Of a stretch of 64,000 nt of DNA, positions 58,343 through 64,000 are shown piece by piece; position 1 is the stretch's first letter; each line of letters starts with the position of its first letter. Source of the stretch: Streptomyces sp. NBRC 110028. Lineage in GTDB: Bacteria; Actinomycetota; Actinomycetes; Streptomycetales; Streptomycetaceae. The position numbers and the translations under genes were made by a program. Where the stretch lies: positions 62,001 to 126,000 of the forward strand of contig NZ_BBUZ01000030.1 in the NCBI RefSeq assembly GCF_001417735.1, read 5' to 3'. The notes beneath the pieces are model-generated. The model saw nothing but the letters and a program-made list of their open reading frames with translations. It searched no databases and had not been told where the DNA came from.

Positions 58343-60947
58343 CGATGGCGGCCGCCGTGGACAGCAGCTCGGGGAAGGTGCCGGTGAAGTCGGGCAGCAG
58401 CCGCAGCGCCAGCGCCCACGCCTCCGGATCCTCGCCCAGATGGGTGGTGGCCAGCTCCAGGACCTTGCGGCTCGCGGCGAGCCCCGCCGGGTCCGGCCCG
58501 TCCTGCCGCGCGCGGTTGTGGCGGTACGCCAGATAGGCGGCCGCGTCCCCGGCGGGCCTCGCCTCGTACAGCACGTCCAGCGGGGTCAGCGTGCCGAGGC
58601 CGACCGCCTTGTCCAGCCAGTCGTTCCGGCGGTGGGGCGGTGGCGGCAGCGGATGGTGGCGCACCAGGTCCAGGGGGTCCGGCCGCGGCCCGGTGGACTT
58701 GTGCGGATGCGCGTGGTGCTCCAGCCGCAGCGCCGCCACACCGCCCGCGGTGCGCAACCCCTCCGGGCAGTCGTCTGCCTCGGCGAGCACCACCAGCAGG
58801 GCGTCCGGGAGCGGATCGCGCTCATGCTCCCGGGCCAGCTCCGCCCAGGGCAGCCCCGGCCCGGCCTCCTCGGCCAGCCGCTCCAGCGCCGGTGTGACCA
58901 GGTCACGGGTGGCGCCCTGGGCGCGCAGGAACGCCACCCGGCCCGCGGGCCCCCGGGAGCGGTCCAGCTCCGCGCGCAGCACGGCCGGACCGTCCGCCGC
59001 CTCCAGCGCGCTCCGGACGATCTCATGGGTCGCCTTCGGCAGCGGATGCTTGCGGCTGCGGCGCTCGGGGAACTCGGTCTCCTCCAGCAGCCCTCGCACC
59101 TCCTCGGCACCGTGCCGCTCCCAGACCCGGACCAGCAGACGCAGCTGCCCGGCGAGCGTATGCAGCTTGATCTTGCCCAGCAGGAGGCGGGCCAGCCGCG
59201 GATCGCCCGAGTCGCAGATCGGCAGCAGCCAGTGCCGGCGCCCGCTGAGCCGTATGTGCTCGATCAGTTCATCGGTGATCGGCAGCGGCTCCGCATCCGG
59301 CGTCCCGTCCGCTTCCGGTGCGGCGCCGAACCGGCGGCCCGCGAGGACGCCCCGGCGCTGCTCGTCGGTGAGCGCCGTGTACACATACAGATTGGTGTTG
59401 ATCTCGGGCTCGTCGTGGGCCAGCAGTTCCTCGATCTTGTCCGCGGGCAGCTCCCAGTCGGAGGCGGCACAGGCCAGCACCGACGTGCCGTGGAGGTTCA
59501 CCAACTGGTCGCGCAGGGCGGACGACGGCTGGTGGAAGACCAGCAGATGCTGGACGCCGCGCCGGTCCAGATGGGGCGCCAGGGCCGTCTGCACCTCCTC
59601 GGTGGCCTGGAGGAACAGCTGGAGGAACACCCCGCGGAGCCCGTCCGGGCGCTTCACCGGATACTCGGCCTTCAGCGGCCTCGGCCAGGTCTTGCCGCGG
59701 TGCTTGGCCTGCTGCTCGACTGCGGCGGCGACCAGCTCCGTGCTCGACCCGGTGAACCGGGGGAGCAGTGAATACAGCGCGCGCCAGGCCGCGAAGCCCC
59801 CGCCCAGCGGCTCCAGCAGCGCGGCCACCGCCGGGCCGAGCGGCTCCGTGCCGTACGGCAGCGAGGCCAGGACCCGGGACGCGGGCCGCACCTCGGCCAG
59901 GACGCGGTCCACCGGGAACGCGCCCTCCCGGATGCCGCGCCGCAGCAGCCGTGCCAGACGGTCGTGGTGGTAGCCGTCCTTCCAGTCGGTCTCGGTGAGC
60001 AGGCGCCAGGGCAGCGGGGAGGTGGCCGGGAGGGGGTCGGAGGACCTTCGGTACATGGCCAGCACCAGCTCGTCCGGGCAGTCCGGGCGGGACGCCAGCA
60101 GCAGCAGGGCTCGCCCGGAGAAGGGCTCCCGCTTCTCCTCGGCCAGCAGCAGCTCCCAGTCCACGGCGTCCAGCGAGGGATTCGCCATCCCGTAGGTGAG
60201 CTCGCGAAGCCGCCGCACCAGCTCATCACCGGCGGGTGCCGCCTCGACCGCCTCGGGCTCCGCGGCCGCCTCCTCACCGACGGAAGCCGCCTCGACGGCC
60301 GCCTCCAGCACGGCGGCCGGGTCCTGCGCCACCTCCACCCGGCGCACCACCTCCACCACCGCCGGGTGCACTGCGGGCAGTTCGGCCAGGGCGGCCACCT
60401 CGGCCACCCCACCGTGGGTGAGCGCCGCGCGGCAGGCCCTCAGCTGCTGCGACACGTCCAGCGATGTGCCGATCTTCTCGAGCACATGCCGCACCACCTC
60501 GGGGAAGGGCGCTTCCAGCGCCGGGAGCAGGTCGTACGACGCGGTGGCGGACAGCAGGAAGTCCACCAGACCGCCCGGGGCGCGCCAGCCGGGGTCGGCC
60601 GGGTGCGCGGCCGCCGCGCTGAGCACCGTGCGCCGTAGGTGCTGCCGCCATGTGCCGGACAGCGGCTCGGTGTAGAGCGTGCGGGCCAGGCCGGGGTCGG
60701 CCAACTCGGCGAGCCGGAGCATTTCGGCCTGCCGCTCGGCCCCGGCACGCGCCCCGGCCAGGGCCTCCAGCAGCTCCCGGTCGCCGGAGGCGAACACCTC
60801 GCCCACCAGATGCGCGGGCAGCCGCTCCCGGGACCGGAGCAGGCTCAGGGTCTCCTGCCGGAGCCGGGGCATCAGCGCCGAGGAGAGGGAGGGGCCGGCC
60901 ACCTGGAAGGCCGCGGACACCAGGGTGTCCCGTTCGTACGTCACCAC
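58335..60947 (-). CDS. Large helical protein of MoxR-vWA operon, function unknown
   Basis: An 870-residue protein from GTG 60947 (GGAG 9 bases upstream). I do not recognise a domain by name. It is Leu/Ala/Arg-rich and almost wholly helical, with repeated short segments such as S-R-P-D-C-P-D-E-L-V-L-A-M and D-S-G-D-P-R-L-A-R-L-L-L-G that resemble degenerate HEAT-like or ARM-like repeats. There is no signal peptide, membrane helix or catalytic motif that I can see. It is the last gene of a three-gene run after a vWA protein and a double-AAA ATPase, 72 bp downstream of the latter. In such operons the third protein is often the client or effector handled by the ATPase. Confidence 0.7.
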   Translation of the reverse strand: MVTYERDTLVSAAFQVAGPSLSSALMPRLRQETLSLLRSRERLPAHLVGEVFASGDRELLEALAGARAGAERQAEMLRLAELADPGLARTLYTEPLSGTWRQHLRRTVLSAAAAHPADPGWRAPGGLVDFLLSATASYDLLPALEAPFPEVVRHVLEKIGTSLDVSQQLRACRAALTHGGVAEVAALAELPAVHPAVVEVVRRVEVAQDPAAVLEAAVEAASVGEEAAAEPEAVEAAPAGDELVRRLRELTYGMANPSLDAVDWELLLAEEKREPFSGRALLLLASRPDCPDELVLAMYRRSSDPLPATSPLPWRLLTETDWKDGYHHDRLARLLRRGIREGAFPVDRVLAEVRPASRVLASLPYGTEPLGPAVAALLEPLGGGFAAWRALYSLLPRFTGSSTELVAAAVEQQAKHRGKTWPRPLKAEYPVKRPDGLRGVFLQLFLQATEEVQTALAPHLDRRGVQHLLVFHQPSSALRDQLVNLHGTSVLACAASDWELPADKIEELLAHDEPEINTNLYVYTALTDEQRRGVLAGRRFGAAPEADGTPDAEPLPITDELIEHIRLSGRRHWLLPICDSGDPRLARLLLGKIKLHTLAGQLRLLVRVWERHGAEEVRGLLEETEFPERRSRKHPLPKATHEIVRSALEAADGPAVLRAELDRSRGPAGRVAFLRAQGATRDLVTPALERLAEEAGPGLPWAELAREHERDPLPDALLVVLAEADDCPEGLRTAGGVAALRLEHHAHPHKSTGPRPDPLDLVRHHPLPPPPHRRNDWLDKAVGLGTLTPLDVLYEARPAGDAAAYLAYRHNRARQDGPDPAGLAASRKVLELATTHLGEDPEAWALALRLLPDFTGTFPELLSTAAAIVS

Positions 60948-61019
60948 GCGGGTGCGCTCCGTTCGTCGTTCGGCCCCGCTGTCCGAGCGGGGGAGGGGAG
61001 GGAAGAGGGCGGGGCGGGC

Positions 61020-62924
61020 TCATCCGGCGCCGGACAGCTCCGTCATCCGGGCCAGTGCGCCGATCCAGAACCGCTGCCGCTCCGGCGACTGGCCCACCAT
61101 GTGGGCGGCGCGCAGCTTGGGCGGCATATGGCGCAGCAGCCGGGCGACCACCTCGGCGTTCCGCTGGAGCTGGGACACCTCGGCGTTGGCGAGCGCCTGG
61201 TGCACCAGATCGGTGTCATGGGTCCCCTCGTCCGACGTTTCGGACGCGGCCGCCAGCCGGGCCTCCCAGTGGTCCGCGTCGCGCGCTATCTCCCGCAGGC
61301 CGATCACCCGCTGCTCGGCGCGCTCGGCGAGCCGCGCCTCCAGTTTGGCCAGCGGCACCGGCGCGTACTCGCCGTCGCCCAGATAGATCAGCCCCGTCTC
61401 CAGCGGCTGCCCGGCGTGGTGCAGCTTGATCAGCCGCTCCAGGGTGCGCTTGGTGATCCAGTCCCGGCCCTCGTCGTCGATGTCGCTCTTCCACCACTCC
61501 AGAACCGTCTCGGCCACTTCGCCGTAGGTGCCGATCAGCCATTCGTTGGCCGGGATGTCCTGCGGGCTCACCTCGTAGCTCACCGTGAAACGGCTGGCCT
61601 GGGCCACGTTGTTGCTGCTGACCAGCAGCTTGCGGCCGAGGTGGTACGGCGGGTTCTGCAGCGCCACCTGGGCGCGCAGTCCCGGGATCGGCCGCCCGGC
61701 CAGCGACCACTCCTGGGTGATCTCCATCAGCTTGGCGAACGTGGCCTTGTCCTTGGGGCGGTTGTACTCGTCCCAGATGATCACCTTCGGGTCGGGGTCC
61801 ATCAACGCGCGGCTGAACAGGGTGTCCAGCGTGCCGTCCGGAGTGGGGATCGGCACGCACAGGTCCTCCACGTTGGTCACCGGCAGCGAGAAGTACACCG
61901 GATCGCTTCCGCTCTCCTCGCGGACCACCGCCTTGGTGATCTCCGTCTTGCCGCAGCCGGGCGGGCCCTGGAGCAGCACCGCCCAGTTCTCCCGGACCGC
62001 CGTGCGCAGGATGCTCCGCACCGGGTCGGGGATGGTGGCGGGGTTGGGGAGGCCCAGGGCGCCTGCGATGGCGTCGAGAAGCTCGGCGGTGCGGTCGGGC
62101 CCGGGCGAGCCGTCGGCCCCGCGGTCGCGCAGCCGCAGCCGCACCCCGCCCACCAGTGGCAGCCCCCAGGACAGCGGAAACCCGGCGCGGGCACAGTCCA
62201 GGACGTGCTGGAGGGTGCGCGGGGAGAGCAGCGAGCGCAGATACGGGGGGAGCCCGGCCCAGATCTGGAACACCCCGGTCAGGTCCCAGTCCTCGTACCG
62301 CTCGGCCAGTGTGGACCGCCAGGCGGTGTCATTGGCCGTGATCCGCAGGGTGACCATGCGGTCCAGGACGGCCAGATCGCCGCGCCGGGCGCTGGTCTCG
62401 GCCAGAGACTCGTTGTCCGCGAGGAAGACCCCGACACAGCCGAGCGCGCGCAGATCGTGTTCGCCCAGCGTCCAGTTGCAGGCGATCTGCATCAGCTGGG
62501 ACTGGATGGTCTCCCCGGCCTGCAGCGAGTCGTCGATGAGCAGCACGAAGGGCACACCCGGCGTGAGCTGACGCATGATCAGCTGAGTGAGCACCAGCTC
62601 ACCGGTGCGGTCGTCCCGCACCGGCGCGTTCACCAGCAGATCGTCGGGGGTGAGATTGGCCGCCGGGACCAGGATCACCTCGGTGCCCGGATGAGCCCGC
62701 GGGATGTAGGACAGAAACGTCGAGGTCTTGCCGATCCCGTGCTCACCGAAGACCTGGCCGGTCTGCCGCATCGCGATCATGGCGCTGATGAACTGCTCCA
62801 GCCGGGCCCCGGCCCGCCGGCCGCCCTCCCCGGCGGCCGGCTCCTGCCGCCCGACGGCCGCGTCCCTCGTGGCCGGCGCCGTCGTGACCACACCCGCGCC
62901 CGCACTCGTGTCCACCCTGCTCAC
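61020..62924 (-). CDS. MoxR-like AAA+ ATPase with two P-loops
   Basis: A 634-residue ATPase from GTG 62924 (GGGGGAT 9 bases upstream). It has two nucleotide-binding modules. The first P-loop is G-E-H-G-I-G-K-T-S-T at about residue 59-68, with V-L-L-I-D-D-S as Walker B. The second is G-P-P-G-C-G-K-T-E-I at about 320, with K-V-I-I-W-D-E-Y-N-R and a sensor-1-like L-L-V-S-S-N-N. MoxR proteins act as chaperone-like ATPases with vWA partners to insert metals or remodel complexes. The usual MoxR is about 330 residues with one AAA module, so the tandem arrangement is unusual. The vWA gene lies immediately upstream in the same operon. Confidence 0.85.
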   Translation of the reverse strand: MSRVDTSAGAGVVTTAPATRDAAVGRQEPAAGEGGRRAGARLEQFISAMIAMRQTGQVFGEHGIGKTSTFLSYIPRAHPGTEVILVPAANLTPDDLLVNAPVRDDRTGELVLTQLIMRQLTPGVPFVLLIDDSLQAGETIQSQLMQIACNWTLGEHDLRALGCVGVFLADNESLAETSARRGDLAVLDRMVTLRITANDTAWRSTLAERYEDWDLTGVFQIWAGLPPYLRSLLSPRTLQHVLDCARAGFPLSWGLPLVGGVRLRLRDRGADGSPGPDRTAELLDAIAGALGLPNPATIPDPVRSILRTAVRENWAVLLQGPPGCGKTEITKAVVREESGSDPVYFSLPVTNVEDLCVPIPTPDGTLDTLFSRALMDPDPKVIIWDEYNRPKDKATFAKLMEITQEWSLAGRPIPGLRAQVALQNPPYHLGRKLLVSSNNVAQASRFTVSYEVSPQDIPANEWLIGTYGEVAETVLEWWKSDIDDEGRDWITKRTLERLIKLHHAGQPLETGLIYLGDGEYAPVPLAKLEARLAERAEQRVIGLREIARDADHWEARLAAASETSDEGTHDTDLVHQALANAEVSQLQRNAEVVARLLRHMPPKLRAAHMVGQSPERQRFWIGALARMTELSGAG

Positions 62925-63011
62925 GGTGACTGATCCCCCGTTACCCGTGTCGTTCGTTCGTTCGTGTCGCGCGCCCCGCCCCTCGGCGGAGACGGTTTCC
63001 CGGCCCCCGGC

Positions 63012-63974
63012 TCAGCTGTCGCCGGTGACCACCCGGTGGCAGGCCATCGGCGGGTCGTGCCGCTCCGGCCAGTCGTCGCCGCCGTCCGTGATCAGCCAGA
63101 TCCACCGGTCGGGCTGGGCCGGGGTCACCGCGGGGGCGTGGCCGTCGGTGACCATGATCACCGCGTCGGCGCGCTGCTCGAACCGGTGGCCGTCCACCGC
63201 CCGCCGCCCCTCCACATAGTCCACGACCTGCTGGAAGTCGGTGCCCCCGCCGCCGTGCACCCGCTCGCCGGGGACGAACGGCATCAGCGCGCCGTCGAAG
63301 CTCAGCCAGTGGCTCTCGACTCCCTCGGCGCGGCCCACCAGCGTGGTGATCCAGTCGATCACCGGCTGGGGCATCGACCCCGAGGTGTCCAGCGCGATGA
63401 CCACGACCTTGGTGCGCTCCGGGCCCCGCCGCGCCAGCATCGGATCGTGCCCGAGCGCCAGCAGCACCGCCCCCTGCTTCTTCGGGTAGATCAGTCGCTC
63501 TCCCTCGCGCAGTGCGGAGGCGAGGGTGTCGGACAGCCAGCGCCGCCACCACTCCACCCGCCGGGTCCGCTGTGTCTCCCCGCGCAGCGCGCCCAGCCCC
63601 ATCCGCCCCCACAACTTCTCCAGCCGCTTGCCGCCGCCGGTGGTGCGGTCCGCGAGGGCCAGCAGCTCGTCCCGGGCGAGCCCTTCGCCGCGCAGCGCGC
63701 CGCGCGTCACCTCGGCCAGCGTCTCCTCGACGGCCGAGGCCACGGCCTCCGCGTCCATCGGCAGCCGGTGCCTCGCCCCGTCCCCCTCGCCGTCCCCGCC
63801 GGGGCTCATGTGGACGCACAGGGCCGGCGGCACGGGAGGGGTGCGCATCCGCTTCAGCTCCCCGTAGATCCTCAGGTCGGTCTCGGTGAAGTCCCGGTAG
63901 GACAGCGGCTCGAAGCCCTGCTCGCACAGATCGGCCACATACCGCCGGTGCACCTCGTACGGATCGACGCCCAC
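63012..63974 (-). CDS. vWA-domain protein (VWA-like/CoxE type), 5' end uncertain
   Basis: 320 residues are visible from GTG 63974; the frame remains open to the window edge, so the real start may lie beyond 64000. The C-terminal half is a von Willebrand A domain with an intact MIDAS: V-I-A-L-D-T-S-G-S-M-P, a later G-G-G-G-T-D-F-Q, and I-M-V-T-D-G-H. This resembles DUF2201/VWA-like metallopeptidase-related proteins. The N-terminal part is helical. vWA proteins of this kind work with MoxR ATPases, here encoded 87 bp downstream, in metal-dependent assembly of a target complex. Confidence 0.85.
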   Translation of the reverse strand: MGVDPYEVHRRYVADLCEQGFEPLSYRDFTETDLRIYGELKRMRTPPVPPALCVHMSPGGDGEGDGARHRLPMDAEAVASAVEETLAEVTRGALRGEGLARDELLALADRTTGGGKRLEKLWGRMGLGALRGETQRTRRVEWWRRWLSDTLASALREGERLIYPKKQGAVLLALGHDPMLARRGPERTKVVVIALDTSGSMPQPVIDWITTLVGRAEGVESHWLSFDGALMPFVPGERVHGGGGTDFQQVVDYVEGRRAVDGHRFEQRADAVIMVTDGHAPAVTPAQPDRWIWLITDGGDDWPERHDPPMACHRVVTGDS

Positions 63975-64000
63975 CGGCTCCCGGCGGGTGCCGCCCGCGC

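Noticed and set aside
1..64000. tRNA, rRNA, CRISPR arrays, prophage or intact insertion sequences
   Set aside because: I looked for tRNA T-arm motifs, regular spaced repeats and transposase-like proteins on both strands and found none that could be supported.

Overview
The window is high-GC chromosomal DNA from an actinomycete, almost certainly a Streptomyces. Codon third positions are nearly all G or C, GTG and TTG starts are common, and there are several Streptomyces family signatures: an XRE/DUF397 pair, DUF5999, large LuxR (LAL) regulators, a TerD-CAP protein and a dispersed Streptomyces-type intergenic repeat. I found no rRNA, tRNA, CRISPR array or intact insertion sequence.

Region by region. 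0-8.8 kb: a truncated Lrp/AsnC gene, a solo ACT-domain protein, DoxX, a DHA2-type exporter, a small phosphoesterase, a DUF1348 gene remnant, a recombinase-like gene, a very large secreted phosphodiester glycosidase/phosphoesterase, and a YchJ-like protein. 8.8-13.8 kb: a hexuronate (D-mannonate) catabolic operon (manD, fructuronate reductase, MFS permease) divergent from a GntR/FCD regulator. 13.8-16 kb: a broken chimera joining a formate dehydrogenase front end to an alpha-L-arabinofuranosidase back end. 16-25.4 kb: DUF4291, DUF429, an Rpf-LysM-M23 cell-wall hydrolase, about 1.4 kb with no convincing gene, a double-domain Lrp regulator divergent from an AbgT-type transporter plus M20 carboxypeptidase, and a DUF397/XRE pair. 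25.7-27.8 kb: an aminotransferase with a very long Gln/Met-rich tail.

28-40.7 kb is a regulatory island. It holds a LuxR-type ATPase regulator, then three tandem LAL regulators (967, 918 and 937 residues), then a 229-residue PAS-LuxR regulator of the PimM type. The size and order match the nysRI-RII-RIII-RIV style cassette of polyene macrolide clusters, but no polyketide synthase or tailoring gene lies in the window. The first LAL gene has a TTA codon near its start, and the PAS-LuxR promoter carries a near-match to the PimM operator.

40.8-64 kb: a PucR regulator divergent from a GABA catabolic pair (gabT, gabD) with unusual phased repeats between them; a TerD-CAP-CAP protein; a membrane peptidoglycan-binding protein; an FAD monooxygenase; an amino acid permease; a glycerol/glycerol-3-phosphate module (FGGY kinase, GlpA-like dehydrogenase, FAD/NAD oxidoreductase); an S4 protein; a dihydrolipoyl dehydrogenase; and finally a vWA / double-AAA MoxR-like ATPase / large helical protein operon that runs to, and possibly past, the window end. 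Several convergent gene pairs are separated by strong perfect hairpins.
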